Part shown: piece by piece, positions 1 through 9,032 of the stretch
Layout: each line of letters starts with the position of its first letter
How positions within the stretch are numbered: the stretch's first letter is position 1
Assembly (NCBI RefSeq): GCF_028596025.1
Contig: NZ_CP117167.1
Coordinates: 5,456,001 to 5,520,000, forward strand
Reading direction: 5' to 3'
Source: Mucilaginibacter jinjuensis
GTDB taxonomy: Bacteria > Bacteroidota > Bacteroidia > Sphingobacteriales > Sphingobacteriaceae
Length of the DNA: 64,000 bases
Notes under the pieces: generated by a model
What the model was told of the DNA's origin: nothing
What the model saw: only the letters and a program-made list of their open reading frames with translations
The model's database searches: none
Program-made: the position numbers and the translations under genes

Positions 1-382
1 AAGCCAGTAACACCATATCCTTACTGAATGACTGCCAGGGCGTAAGCGGGATAGCATCACCAAAACAGCCGCAGGTTTGCACTACTTTAAAAAAGGCTGA
101 GTAGAAAGTTAAAAAGCCGAAGAAGATAATCAACAGCAACAATCCCCATGCTACAGCGTTGGCTCGGATGCCAATCAGCAAGGCAAAGCCCAACAATATT
201 TCCAGGGCACACAGAGTGATAGCCGCGGTTAATGCCAGCGGGTTTAAAAACATGATATGGAATACTTCGAAGTATTCCTGTAATTTATAAGAGAACCCAA
301 GCGGGTCATTGGCCTTTATTAAACCCGAAAATATAAACAGCAAGCCCACGGCTATGCGGCAGATCCAAACTAATGCTTTCAT
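1..382 (-). CDS. DoxX-like membrane protein, BT_3928 family (3' end cut by window)
   Basis: The reverse strand from the ATG at 382 reads through to the window edge without a stop, so only the N-terminal ~127 residues are present. The translation begins MKALVWICRIAVGLLFIFSG, has three to four hydrophobic segments and ends near a CGCFGDAIPLTPWQSF stretch, which is typical of the Bacteroidota DoxX/BT_3928-like inner-membrane proteins. The ATG overlaps the stop of the upstream DUF1599 gene (ATGA at 379-382), so the two are probably translationally coupled. The CGCFGDAIP Cys pair suggests a redox role, but the biochemical function is not established. Confidence 0.85.
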   Translation of the reverse strand, partial: MKALVWICRIAVGLLFIFSGLIKANDPLGFSYKLQEYFEVFHIMFLNPLALTAAITLCALEILLGFALLIGIRANAVAWGLLLLIIFFGFLTFYSAFFKVVQTCGCFGDAIPLTPWQSFSKDMVLLA

Positions 383-918
383 TTTACATCCAATTTTATT
401 AATGCAAAAACAGCATAGTTTAACATATCCTGGTAGTTGGCTTTTACACCTTCAGAAGCTTCGGTTAGGCCTTTGTTGTCTTCTATTTGTTTAACACGGA
501 AAATCTTTTGCAATATCAGATCAGTCAGTGAGCTGATGCGCATATCGCGCCAGGCCTCGCCGTAATCGTGGTTTTTGGCAAACATCAGTTCCTGTGTTTC
601 TTTTACCTTGGCATCAAACATGTGCTCCACGTGGTCGGGTGCCAATTCTGTCGAAGTTTCGTTACCGCATTCTAATTGCATCATGGCTATAACGCAATAA
701 TTAACAATGCCGATATACTCGCCCGTAATATCATCCCCTACTTTTGAAATCTTTTTTTCTTCGAGCGTGCGGATGCGCTGGGCTTTAATAAAAATCTGGT
801 CGGTTATAGATGGTAGCCTTAAAATACGCCATGCAGTGCCGTAATCGCGGGTTTTTTTCATAAATAAACCCTTGCATACATTAATAACTGCGTCGTATTC
901 TGTTGTTGTTTTACTCAA
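379..918 (-). CDS. DUF1599 (nucleotide-modification-associated domain) protein
   Basis: This 179-residue protein contains two copies of the same motif, KTRDYGTAWRILR (about residues 22-34) and KNHDYGEAWRDMR (about residues 115-127). This is the internal duplication that defines DUF1599. The start is TTG at 916-918: no in-frame ATG lies between it and the upstream stop, the next Met is residue 20, and the residues before it (YDAVINVCKGLF) look like the normal family N-terminus. It is divergent from folP and followed by the DoxX gene with a 4-bp overlap. The domain is linked by annotation to nucleotide modification, but no reaction is established for this clade. Confidence 0.88.
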   Translation of the reverse strand: MSKTTTEYDAVINVCKGLFMKKTRDYGTAWRILRLPSITDQIFIKAQRIRTLEEKKISKVGDDITGEYIGIVNYCVIAMMQLECGNETSTELAPDHVEHMFDAKVKETQELMFAKNHDYGEAWRDMRISSLTDLILQKIFRVKQIEDNKGLTEASEGVKANYQDMLNYAVFALIKLDVK

Positions 919-1042
919 AACGGTAGTGTTAAAATTTTCTGAATTACGGTCGATGCGATTGCAAGAACATTACAGTTCCATTTTGCTCCTTTGAGAAAGG
1001 GGTCGCATTTCTTTGATTCTAAGCTATCTTAAAATATTGATT

Positions 1043-1050
1043 TACCTTTG
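1043..1050 (+). promoter_or_regulatory. Bacteroidota-type -7 element (TACCTTTG) of folP
   Basis: TACCTTTG fits the TAnnTTTG consensus exactly and lies 33 bp before the GTG start of folP. A TTTG exists at 1012-1015 but the spacing (27 bp) is longer than usual, so the -33 element is uncertain. Confidence 0.5.
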
Positions 1051-1082
1051 CAGGCATCTATTAAAAAGCATATAAAATCATC

Positions 1083-1937
1083 GTGGCTAAAGATACATAT
1101 TTTCGCAAAAAGACAACCCTGAATGCACGCGGAACACTCATCGACCTGAGTACACCAAAAGTAATGGGCATCATTAACCTCACCCCCGATTCTTTTTACG
1201 ACCAAAGCCGCAAACCTCACGCTACCGATGCACTAATGCAGGCTGAAAAAATGTTGGCTGATGGCGCTGCGTTTTTAGACCTCGGCGCTTACTCATCGCG
1301 CCCCGGCGCTATTGATATTTCGGTACAGGAAGAAATGGATCGTTTATTACCCGCTGTTGAGGCTATTTCAGGCGCATTCCCGGAGGCTATTTTATCAATC
1401 GATACTTTCCGCGCCTCTGTTGCCGAAGCTGCCATTAAGGGCGGCGCACATATTATCAATGATATTTCGGGTGGACAACTGGATGAGCAAATGTTTGAAA
1501 CCGTTGCCCGCTTGCAGGTACCCTATATCCTGATGCATACACGCGGTACCCCGCAAACCATGACGCAGCTAACTGATTACGATGATATTTTTACCGATGT
1601 ATTCGACTACCTGCAGCAAAAATATGCGGAACTGAAAAAGCTTGGCGTAGAAGATGTGATCCTTGATCCGGGATTTGGTTTTGCAAAAAAGAGTGAGCAA
1701 AGCTACGAGTTGCTTAACCGTATGCATGATTTTGATATACTGGGCTTACCTATACTGGTTGGCGTTTCGCGCAAGCGGATGATCTATAACATTACCGGCG
1801 GTACTGCTACCGATGCTTTAAACGGTACTACCGTGGTAAATACCATAGCTTTAACAAAAGGCGCCAACATTTTGCGGGTACATGATGTAAAAGAAGTTGT
1901 AGAAGCTATAAAAATTTACAACATGTTACAACAATAA
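1083..1937 (+). CDS. folP: Dihydropteroate synthase
   Basis: This is a 284-residue cytosolic TIM-barrel enzyme joining 6-hydroxymethyl-dihydropterin diphosphate with p-aminobenzoate in folate synthesis. Visible family motifs are VMGIINLTPDSFYD (about residues 27-40), DGAAFLDLGAYSSRPGA, SIDTFRASVAEAA, INDISGG, DPGFGFAKK and, near the C-terminus, GVSRKRMI and RVHDVKE. These include the Asn, Asp, Lys and Arg positions that bind pterin and diphosphate. The start is GTG at 1083, giving normal family length. It is divergent from the DUF1599-DoxX pair, a neighbourhood I recall as common in Bacteroidota. Confidence 0.97.
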   Translation: MAKDTYFRKKTTLNARGTLIDLSTPKVMGIINLTPDSFYDQSRKPHATDALMQAEKMLADGAAFLDLGAYSSRPGAIDISVQEEMDRLLPAVEAISGAFPEAILSIDTFRASVAEAAIKGGAHIINDISGGQLDEQMFETVARLQVPYILMHTRGTPQTMTQLTDYDDIFTDVFDYLQQKYAELKKLGVEDVILDPGFGFAKKSEQSYELLNRMHDFDILGLPILVGVSRKRMIYNITGGTATDALNGTTVVNTIALTKGANILRVHDVKEVVEAIKIYNMLQQ

Positions 1938-1943
1938 CCTTGC

Positions 1944-2537
1944 TTACCAGTTACGGGTGAAGAGTGTAATAATGTCGATAGCATTTCGCCTGTCCCAATA
2001 GGGCGAACAGTACTGGATAAAATACTCCGGAGCATAAAAATATAACTGACGCGTTTTATCTGCCCTAATAAACCAGAAAGAATAGGCTGCTGCATTATCA
2101 ATACCAACCTTAAATTTACGGTGCCTGCCGTTTATCACCGTATCTGCTTCTGCGCAGGTGGGATAAACATCGTCATCATCAATGGTAAGCACATTGTTGG
2201 CGAACATCCTGGAGTATAAAGAATCCGCCTCGCCTTTATACCTATCCCGAACAGGAACAGGAGGATCATATTTAGCCAGGCTACCCTGTTTGTTATGAAA
2301 GTTCATTTTTTGCCAGTGGCCGTTGTTCAGCACCAGTAAATGATATTCAGAATCATATTTCCAACCATAGTGTACCCTGAAGGCTATAATGAGATCAAAT
2401 TGTTTAACGTGGTTTCGTAACAGGGTATCAACGTGGCCTACGTACCGCAGATTGGGTACAAAATCGGGGATAACGGTTTGTGAAAAAACAGTATAGCTGC
2501 ATAATGACAATATCAGTAGCAGAAATATTTTTTTCAT
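1944..2537 (-). CDS. Secreted/periplasmic protein of unknown function
   Basis: I start the protein at the Met at 2537 (MKKIFLLLILSLCSYTVFSQ), because this gives a clean signal peptide with a cleavage-like TVFSQ; the longer frame adds a dozen residues before it. The mature part of about 178 residues is rich in aromatic and charged residues (FRVHYGWKYDSEYHLLVLNNGHW) and ends DIITLFTRNW. I recognise no domain. It is convergent with folP (6 bp between stops) and sits downstream of the acyltransferase on the same strand, 66 bp away. It is real by length, signal peptide and codon texture, but its role is unknown. Confidence 0.75.
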   Translation of the reverse strand: MKKIFLLLILSLCSYTVFSQTVIPDFVPNLRYVGHVDTLLRNHVKQFDLIIAFRVHYGWKYDSEYHLLVLNNGHWQKMNFHNKQGSLAKYDPPVPVRDRYKGEADSLYSRMFANNVLTIDDDDVYPTCAEADTVINGRHRKFKVGIDNAAAYSFWFIRADKTRQLYFYAPEYFIQYCSPYWDRRNAIDIITLFTRNW

Positions 2538-2603
2538 GGGCATGAAAATACGCATTGCAGCCCAAAAAATCAAGGTTTTTAATTAGTTGAGGTATTAAAT
2601 ACT

Positions 2604-3638
2604 TTACGTTGTTGTTTTAATTAATAATCGCTCCCGCAATATTCTTCGTACCGGCTTTTCAATATACAGATATACGAGGAGCACAAATAAGATGATTAAA
2701 AAACTTACCAAAATAAGTGCTAACCACCCCGGTATGTATTTAGAGAAAAAAATCAGTAAAACCGTACCTGTAATATCATGTACCAGGTATAAAGGGTAGG
2801 TGATCTCGCCCAGATAATAGTAAAAAGAAGAATTATTTTTTACTGACGCTTTTTTGAGGCATAGATAGTAAAAAAGTATAAATATGCAGCTGATGATTAT
2901 ACTTCCTACTACCCTGCTTTGCCCGGTAAAGTAACGAGTAGCAAGCATTGCACCAATGGCACAAACAACGGGATATAAAATATCATATTTTTTGCGGTCG
3001 TATTTTATGAAATAGAAATAACAGCCCGCGATAAAGAAATACGAATATTGGGTCAGAAAAACGTACCTAACCGCCGAGAATATTTTGAAGTAATTAAAGT
3101 ATAGAGCGCCTATGTAAGTAATCAATGACAGGATTAGCCAAAGATTGAGATACTTCCTGATATATTTGAGTTGATCGAAATAAAGCAGGCCGTAAATCAT
3201 GGCGTAAAAGAATATTTCTACTCGCAGTGTCCAGTACACATCACTAACCATGTGTTTGGTAAAAAAAGATCCTATCAATGTGGTATTGATCAAGAATTCG
3301 CTTACGCTTACATGATATATTGACGGCGTAAATATTTTACCCACCAGGAACGAGAAAATACATAAAGGTAAAAAAACCGGATATAGCCGTATAAACCGGG
3401 CTATAACAAATTGCTTAGGTGATTGCTTATTTGCAGTAAGCAAAATAACAAAACCACTGATCACAAAAAACAAGGATACACCCTGGTTACCATAAGCCCA
3501 AATACTATTAAAAATATTATTATTAACCAGAAGCACATGTTGGCTGTTATAAAAGCCGGCATAGTAATGAAACATCATTACAGAAAATGCTGCAATAAAA
3601 CGAAGAATATCCAGTTCATGAAGCCTGTCTTTCATCAA
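2604..3638 (-). CDS. Acyltransferase 3 family membrane protein (OafA/YrhL-like)
   Basis: This 344-residue polytopic protein has about ten hydrophobic segments. It starts RLHELDILRFIAAFSVMMFHYYAG, the signature of membrane acyltransferase-3 enzymes, with the conserved R/D-R...H pattern in the first transmembrane helix. Family members move acetyl or other acyl groups onto surface polysaccharides or peptidoglycan. YPLYLVHD about 65 residues from the C-terminus is the usual late His motif. There is no attached SGNH domain and no glycan cluster nearby, so the acceptor cannot be inferred. A second Met follows the first immediately, so the exact start is uncertain by one codon. Confidence 0.88.
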   Translation of the reverse strand: MMKDRLHELDILRFIAAFSVMMFHYYAGFYNSQHVLLVNNNIFNSIWAYGNQGVSLFFVISGFVILLTANKQSPKQFVIARFIRLYPVFLPLCIFSFLVGKIFTPSIYHVSVSEFLINTTLIGSFFTKHMVSDVYWTLRVEIFFYAMIYGLLYFDQLKYIRKYLNLWLILSLITYIGALYFNYFKIFSAVRYVFLTQYSYFFIAGCYFYFIKYDRKKYDILYPVVCAIGAMLATRYFTGQSRVVGSIIISCIFILFYYLCLKKASVKNNSSFYYYLGEITYPLYLVHDITGTVLLIFFSKYIPGWLALILVSFLIILFVLLVYLYIEKPVRRILRERLLIKTTT

Positions 3639-3713
3639 TGATTCAGGTACAAGGTATTATCAAATATATATTAAAATAACCAGGTCATTCAAAAAACCGG
3701 GCCCACTTAAAGA

Positions 3714-5225
3714 TTAATTCAAATACTTTAAAATGCTCTCGATGTATTCGCGGTTATTAGCCAGGCGTGGCACTTTGTGCTGGCCGCCCAGTTTACCCTT
3801 CTCCTTCATCCATTTAAAAAAGGTATCGCGCGGGGCCACATGCACCAGCGGGCGGTGCAGGGCCATGTCCTTAAAGCGCTTGGCATCATAGTCTGAGTTA
3901 AGTTTACGCAGGCTTTCATCCAGCAGATCAACAAAACGTTCAAACTCTGCGGGTTTTTTCTCAAACTCGATGATCCACTCGTGGCTACCTGCCTTATTAT
4001 CAGAAAAATAAACAGGGCCAGCTGTATATTCCTGTACAATGGCACCTGTTTGGCGGCAGGCTTCTTCCAGGGCACGGTCAGCATTGTCAACAATCACTTC
4101 TTCGCCAAAAGCATTAATGTAGTGCTTGGTACGCCCGGTTATCTGGATGCGGAATGGCGCCAGCGATGTAAACCGCACAGTATCGCCAATCATATATCGC
4201 CATAAACCGGCATTGGTGCTGATGATGAGCGCATAATTTTCGCCCAGCTGTACTTCATCCAATGTTAAAGTCTGCGGGTTTTCTTTACCCAGGTCTTCTA
4301 CCGGCAAAAATTCGTAGAAGATGCCGTAATCCAGCATTAACAGCATTTCGCCCGGCTCTTCAAGGTCCTGTATTCCGAAGAAACCTTCTGTAGCATTATA
4401 GGTTTCGAGGTAATACATTTCACGGTCGGGGATCAGTTTTTTAAACTGTTCACGGTAAGGCGTAAAATTAACCGCACCGTGAAAGTATAATTCAAGATTG
4501 GGCCAAACTTCTAAAAGATTGTCCTTCCCCGTAATTTCTAAAATCCGTTTAAACAACAGGATGTTCCAGGTAGGTACACCGCTGATGCCTGTCATGTTAG
4601 AATCGATAGTGGCACGGGCCATTTTTTCGATCTTCTCCTCAAAATTCTCCAGCAGGGCAATATCCAGATGCGGGGTACGGTAAAACTGCGCCCAAAGCGG
4701 CAGGTTTTTCATAATCACCGCCGATAGGTCACCAAAAAAGGTATCTGCATTAAGCTGGCTTACCTGGTGGCTGCCGCCAAGCGTCAGGATCTTCCCTGTA
4801 AAAAGCTTAGAATCAGGCCGGTTATTAAAGTACATGGTAAGCATGTCTTTGCCGCCTTTAAAATGGCACTCCTCCAGCGCTTCTTCGCTTACGGGAATAA
4901 ACTTGCTTCTGTCGTTAGTGGTACCCGATGATTTGGCAAACCATTTAATTTCTGAAGGCCAAAGCACATTTTGCTCGCCTTTAAGCATGCGCTCAATGTA
5001 GGGCTTCAGGGTATCATAATTTTGCAGCGGCACCCGTTCTTTAAACTCTTGTAAAGTGCTGATGCTTTTATAATGATGGGCTTTCCCCCATTCTGTATTC
5101 TCTGCTGCCGATATTAATTTTTCAAACCACTCCTCCTGCACCTCGTTAGGGTACTTCATAAAAAGCTCTATCTGGTGCATGCGTTTCTTCATGAGCCAGG
5201 TAGCAACGGAGTTAATGAGTGTCAT
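3714..5225 (-). CDS. GH3 auxin-responsive-promoter family protein (acyl-adenylating type)
   Basis: This 503-residue protein is recognisable as a bacterial GH3-like member of the ANL adenylating superfamily. It has WFAKSSGTTNDRSKFIPVS (a phosphate-binding P-loop-like motif, about residues 94-112), TYNATEGFFGIQD (motif II region) and YMIGDTVRF followed by ITGRTKHYINAFGEEV (motif III and hinge). Plant GH3 enzymes conjugate amino acids to hormone carboxylates. The substrate of bacterial members is unknown. It starts 19 bp after the lptB stop in the same direction, so co-transcription is likely. Confidence 0.9.
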   Translation of the reverse strand: MTLINSVATWLMKKRMHQIELFMKYPNEVQEEWFEKLISAAENTEWGKAHHYKSISTLQEFKERVPLQNYDTLKPYIERMLKGEQNVLWPSEIKWFAKSSGTTNDRSKFIPVSEEALEECHFKGGKDMLTMYFNNRPDSKLFTGKILTLGGSHQVSQLNADTFFGDLSAVIMKNLPLWAQFYRTPHLDIALLENFEEKIEKMARATIDSNMTGISGVPTWNILLFKRILEITGKDNLLEVWPNLELYFHGAVNFTPYREQFKKLIPDREMYYLETYNATEGFFGIQDLEEPGEMLLMLDYGIFYEFLPVEDLGKENPQTLTLDEVQLGENYALIISTNAGLWRYMIGDTVRFTSLAPFRIQITGRTKHYINAFGEEVIVDNADRALEEACRQTGAIVQEYTAGPVYFSDNKAGSHEWIIEFEKKPAEFERFVDLLDESLRKLNSDYDAKRFKDMALHRPLVHVAPRDTFFKWMKEKGKLGGQHKVPRLANNREYIESILKYLN

Positions 5226-5244
5226 ATATAATTACTAGTCAGGC

Positions 5245-5982
5245 TTATAAAAAGGTCTTTCTCTTTAAAACAAAGTTTGCTCCAAGATACACTTTACGTA
5301 CCATTTCGTTATTAGCTAATACCTCGGGTACGCCCGATTCCAGGATCTTGCCTTCAAACAACAAGTACGCCCTGTCGGTAATAGACAAAGTTTCCTGCAC
5401 GTTGTGGTCGGTAATTAAGATGCCGATGTTGCGGTGCCTTAATTTGGCTACCATCGCCTGGATCTCTTCTACCGCAATTGGGTCAACCCCGGCAAAGGGC
5501 TCATCCAGTAAAATAAAATTAGGTTCGGCAGCCAACGCGCGTGCAATCTCGGTACGGCGGCGCTCACCCCCCGAAAGCAGGTCGCCACGGTTACGGCGTA
5601 CTTTATGCAAGCTAAACTCGTCAATCAGTTCTTCCAGCTTTTCCTGCTGTTTATCTTTAGGCATAGTGCCCATTTCCAACACAGCCTTGATATTATCTTC
5701 TACCGATAACTTACGGAAAACAGAAGCCTCCTGCGCCAGGTAACCAATACCCTTTTGGGCACGGCGGTACATTGGGTCGCCGGTAATATCTTTCTCATCC
5801 AGAAATATGCGGCCCTCATTAGGTTTAATCAAACCTACAATCATGTAAAACGAAGTGGTTTTACCAGCACCGTTGGGGCCAAGCAAACCTACAATTTCGC
5901 CCTGTGCAACATCAAATGATACATCATTAACAACGGTACGTTGTTTATACTTTTTTACCAGGTGCTCTGCACGTAATATCAT
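5245..5982 (-). CDS. lptB: LPS export ABC transporter ATP-binding protein LptB
   Basis: This 245-residue ABC ATPase powers lipopolysaccharide extraction from the inner membrane with LptF/LptG, at the cytoplasmic face. The motifs are Walker [10 protein letters not shown] (residues 35-43), Q-loop YLAQEASVF (around 84), signature LSGGE (136-140), Walker B FILLDEP (156-162) and switch His193. The segment [16 protein letters not shown] is specific to the LptB-like subgroup rather than general importers. No lptC/F/G genes are in the window; LPS export genes are usually dispersed. It lies between recJ and the GH3-like gene, all on the minus strand with short gaps, suggesting one transcription unit. 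Confidence 0.95.
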   Translation of the reverse strand: MILRAEHLVKKYKQRTVVNDVSFDVAQGEIVGLLGPNGAGKTTSFYMIVGLIKPNEGRIFLDEKDITGDPMYRRAQKGIGYLAQEASVFRKLSVEDNIKAVLEMGTMPKDKQQEKLEELIDEFSLHKVRRNRGDLLSGGERRRTEIARALAAEPNFILLDEPFAGVDPIAVEEIQAMVAKLRHRNIGILITDHNVQETLSITDRAYLLFEGKILESGVPEVLANNEMVRKVYLGANFVLKRKTFL

Positions 5983-6034
5983 ATCTTAAATTTAGGCCTT
6001 TTACACAAAATAGCGGCCAGGTTTATAAACGGAA

Positions 6035-7741
6035 TTATTGTTCGCTTAATCTAATCCCTTTAATGTTTAATTGGATTGAACGCTTATCGCGCCAAACATG
6101 TTCTTCAATGCAATAACAAATATCAAAAGGCAGGCCTCTTTTTAAATCCATCAGCCAACCGGCCTGCCCAAAGGCAATGCAATCAAATATAGCCGAACCT
6201 TGCTGCATTACACACATTTTTAAATGATCGGCACCTACAACAGATGGCTGACCGTGCAAGCTTACGCCGCGCGATAAAAATACAGGCGTCATATTCTCCG
6301 GCCCGAATGGTCCATACTGGTTCAGTACACGAAAAAATTTACTGTCGATTTGATCCAGCTTTATCTCGGCATCGATCTTTATTTCCTGGATCAATTGCTC
6401 TGGGGTAATGGTCATGCCCACCACTTCTTCAAACCTATCCATAAAGGCTGGTACATTCTCGGGCGGCATGGTTAAACCTGCCGCATACTTATGGCCGCCG
6501 TATTGTGTTAACAGATCGCTACAGCCACTCAGCGCTTCGTAAAGATCGAACCCTACCACAGACCTTGCCGAGCCTGCCACGTGCCCGTTAGAGCGCGTAA
6601 GCACTACCGTTGGGCGATAGTATTTTTCGGTAAGGCGGGACGCCACAATACCGATAACCCCTTTATGCCAGGTTTCATTAAAAACCACGGTCGATTTGCG
6701 ATTTATCAATACCTCATCCTGCTTAATAATACTCAAGGCTTCATCGGTAATAGAAAGATCGTGTCCCTTACGTTCGGTATTTTGAATGTTGATTAGCGCA
6801 CCTTTCTCCCGTGCATCTTCAATAGAATCGGCAATTAACAAGGCAACGGCATGCTTGGCATCATCAATTCTGCCAGCAGCATTAATACGTGGACCGATGA
6901 GAAATACCACATCAGAGATATTTACTTTCTCTTTGCGGCCTGCTACCTCCATCAACACCTTCACGCCTGTACAAGGGTTGGTATTTAACTGCTGCAAGCC
7001 ATAATGAGCCAGCGTACGGTTTTCGCCGGTAACGTGTACAATATCGCAGGCTATGCTAATGGCTACCAGGTCGAGGTAGCAGCTGATCTCTTCGAATGGG
7101 ATGCCGTTCTTTTCGGCATAGGCCTGGATCAGCTTAAAGCCAATGCCGCAGCCGGAAAGTTCTTTGTATGGGTATTCGCAGTCACTACGTTTGGGATCGA
7201 GCACGGCTACTGCAGCCGGTAGTTCATCGCCGGGTAAGTGGTGGTCGCAGATAATAAAATCTACACCAAGGTCATTGGCATGGGCAATTTTATCAACCGA
7301 TTTAATGCCGCAGTCTAAGGCTACGATCAGGTCGAAATTATTTTCGGCAGCGTAATCGATACCCTGGGTCGAAATTCCGTAACCTTCGGTATAGCGGTTA
7401 GGAATATAGTATTCGATGTTATCGGTTAGCTTTTTAAAGAAGCTGTATACGATAGCTACGGCGGTGGTTCCATCTACGTCGTAATCGCCGTAGATCATGA
7501 TCTTTTCGTTGTTGGCAAGGGCAGTTTCTATCCGGTTGATGGCTTTTTCCATATCGGCCATCAGGAACGGATCGTGCAGGTGGCGGATATCGGGACGGAA
7601 AAAGAAGCGTGCCTCTTCAAAATCGGCAATACCGCGTTGCAGCAGTATAGCACTCAGTACCGGATCGATGTTTAGTTCGGACGCCAGCTTTTCTACATTT
7701 CCCTGATCCGGCATTTCGCGCACCGACCACCGTTTTTGCAT
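6035..7741 (-). CDS. recJ: Single-stranded-DNA-specific exonuclease RecJ
   Basis: At 568 residues this is normal RecJ length. The DHH phosphoesterase motifs are present: YGDYDVDGTTA (residues 84-94), ALDCGIKS (about 141-148), CDHHLPG (165-171) and GPRINAAGRIDDA. The DHHA1 region contains VVGFDLYEALSGCSDLLTQYGGHKYAAG, with the RNA/DNA-binding GGH motif. RecJ degrades single-stranded DNA 5' to 3' with Mn2+ or Mg2+ in recombination and mismatch repair. It is divergent from the MBL gene and upstream of lptB by 52 bp. Confidence 0.97.
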   Translation of the reverse strand: MQKRWSVREMPDQGNVEKLASELNIDPVLSAILLQRGIADFEEARFFFRPDIRHLHDPFLMADMEKAINRIETALANNEKIMIYGDYDVDGTTAVAIVYSFFKKLTDNIEYYIPNRYTEGYGISTQGIDYAAENNFDLIVALDCGIKSVDKIAHANDLGVDFIICDHHLPGDELPAAVAVLDPKRSDCEYPYKELSGCGIGFKLIQAYAEKNGIPFEEISCYLDLVAISIACDIVHVTGENRTLAHYGLQQLNTNPCTGVKVLMEVAGRKEKVNISDVVFLIGPRINAAGRIDDAKHAVALLIADSIEDAREKGALINIQNTERKGHDLSITDEALSIIKQDEVLINRKSTVVFNETWHKGVIGIVASRLTEKYYRPTVVLTRSNGHVAGSARSVVGFDLYEALSGCSDLLTQYGGHKYAAGLTMPPENVPAFMDRFEEVVGMTITPEQLIQEIKIDAEIKLDQIDSKFFRVLNQYGPFGPENMTPVFLSRGVSLHGQPSVVGADHLKMCVMQQGSAIFDCIAFGQAGWLMDLKRGLPFDICYCIEEHVWRDKRSIQLNIKGIRLSEQ

Positions 7742-7793
7742 ATCTTTGTGTGTTTAAACCGTAATGATATAATTATCCGGTTAATTTAACAAA

Positions 7794-7801
7794 CAAAGGT
7801 A
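7794..7801 (-). promoter_or_regulatory. recJ: -7 element (TACCTTTG) of recJ
   Basis: On the minus strand this reads TACCTTTG, an exact TAnnTTTG match, 52 bp upstream of the recJ ATG. The -33 element is not clear. Confidence 0.45.
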
Positions 7802-7828
7802 AGGTCAAAAAAGCATATATAACACAAC

Positions 7829-8602
7829 ATGGAAGTTTTTGCATTGGGAGAAGGTTCGTATTCGGTTGATTCTACAAAAAAGTTTATCCCCTTCGACCCC
7901 GCTAAGGACGACGCCAAATCGCGCCCCGGCTCTATATTTATCCATGTTAATCCTTTTTTAATTAAAACCGAGAAAGACTTGATGGTGCTGGATACCGGTT
8001 TAGGCATGAAAGCCGAGGATGGCGAATTAATTCTCCACAAAAATATCCGCAAGCATGGTTTCGACCCGCATGATGTTACCAAGGTATTAATGTCGCATCT
8101 GCATTACGACCATGCCAGCGGTTTGGTTTATGAAGAGAACGGCCGCCTGCATCCCAGCTTCCCACAGGCAGAGCACGTGATACAACGCAGCGAGTGGGAA
8201 ACTGCTTTTGCGGGTAAATCATACTCATACCGACCGGAGATATTTGAATCGCTACAACGATCTGCTGAGGTTACTTTTCTCGAAGGTTCGGGCGAATTTA
8301 TGCCAGGCATTAATTACGAATTATCAGGCGGGCACTGCCCTTTTCACCAGGTTTTCTGGTTTGATATAGAAGGTAAGAAAGTGTTTTTTGGTGGAGATGA
8401 GCTGCCAGAACCTGAGCAATTATTACGCAAGTTTATTGCTAAATACGACTTTGATGGCCGTAAGGCGATGGAACTGCGCGATATTTATGGCCACAAAGCT
8501 GCTGCCGAAGGTTGGACTTGCTTATTTTACCATGCCAAGAGTATGCCTATTGGTAATGTGCAGTTATCGGCGCAGGATGCGTTTACGGTAACGCCGGTTT
8601 AG
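7829..8602 (+). CDS. MBL-fold metallo-hydrolase
   Basis: This is a 257-residue soluble metallo-beta-lactamase-fold protein. The metal motif MSHLHYDHASG (HxHxDH at residues 90-95) is complete. The later LSGGHCPFHQ and FGGDELPEPE supply further His/Asp ligands. No signal peptide is seen, so a cytosolic hydrolase of the lactonase or thioesterase type is likely, though the substrate cannot be read from the sequence. It is divergent from recJ; a TATCTTTG at 7741-7748 could be its -7 element. Confidence 0.9.
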   Translation: MEVFALGEGSYSVDSTKKFIPFDPAKDDAKSRPGSIFIHVNPFLIKTEKDLMVLDTGLGMKAEDGELILHKNIRKHGFDPHDVTKVLMSHLHYDHASGLVYEENGRLHPSFPQAEHVIQRSEWETAFAGKSYSYRPEIFESLQRSAEVTFLEGSGEFMPGINYELSGGHCPFHQVFWFDIEGKKVFFGGDELPEPEQLLRKFIAKYDFDGRKAMELRDIYGHKAAAEGWTCLFYHAKSMPIGNVQLSAQDAFTVTPV

Positions 8603-8676
8603 GTGAATGGTTTATTGGGTTGATTAGGTGAGTAGTTGCGATTTGTCCTAAATAAGCCCTCTATTAGTCAACTTGT

Positions 8677-8890
8677 CATTTCGAACCCTTGAAGGGCAGG
8701 GAATTGCAGAAGAAGGGTGAGAAATCTTATACGCTATGTCATTGAAGCATAGCGCAGAAGATTTTTTTGTTTCCACAGGGTCTCTCGTAGAGTACCCTGA
8801 GCACTTAATGCAGATCGAACTACGCATCGCAGGGTCCTTTACAAGAGACCCTGCGCGGGAAAAAAGGAGGGATGTTGCAAAGCTGATCTG
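8677..8890. repeat. Intergenic cluster of hairpin repeats
   Basis: The 430 bp between 8603 and 9032 holds no credible gene. This part contains a hairpin with 9-bp perfect arms, CGCAGGGTC (8828-8836) and GACCCTGCG (8847-8855). An imperfect relative begins CAGGGTCTCT near 8777 and ends ACCCTG. A GTCATTTCGAACCC start at 8677 resembles the dispersed GTCAT... repeats seen elsewhere in the window. It is probably a composite of decayed dispersed repeats. Confidence 0.6.
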
Positions 8891-8900
8891 CCTAAATATA

Positions 8901-8998
8901 CCCCTTATTAAACGTTAGAAGTATTAGCACTGTCACTGCATTCCCCTAATTTAGGGGAACACTAAGCCTGTGCAATTTGCACAACCATTCATAAGGGG
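8901..8998. repeat. Dispersed palindromic element, copy A (decayed)
   Basis: The outer arm CCCCTTATTAAACGTTAG (8901-8918) faces a degraded arm ending ATAAGGGG (8991-8998). Inside are the perfect hairpin TTCCCCTAA/TTAGGGGAA around 8941-8959 and GTGCAA/TTGCAC at 8970-8982. The same architecture recurs at 41430-41527, where the outer arms are perfect. It is downstream of arsC. Confidence 0.75.
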
Positions 8999-9032
8999 TA
9001 GATTTATGTCGATCAAAATATAAGTCCCTACA

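Noticed and set aside
5219-5743. 174-codon frame antisense to lptB
   Set aside because: The opposite strand encodes an unmistakable LptB with all ABC motifs; the antisense frame is Ser/Arg-rich noise.
8736-8918. 60-codon forward frame downstream of the MBL gene
   Set aside because: It spans hairpin repeats and part of the palindromic element; no protein-like composition.
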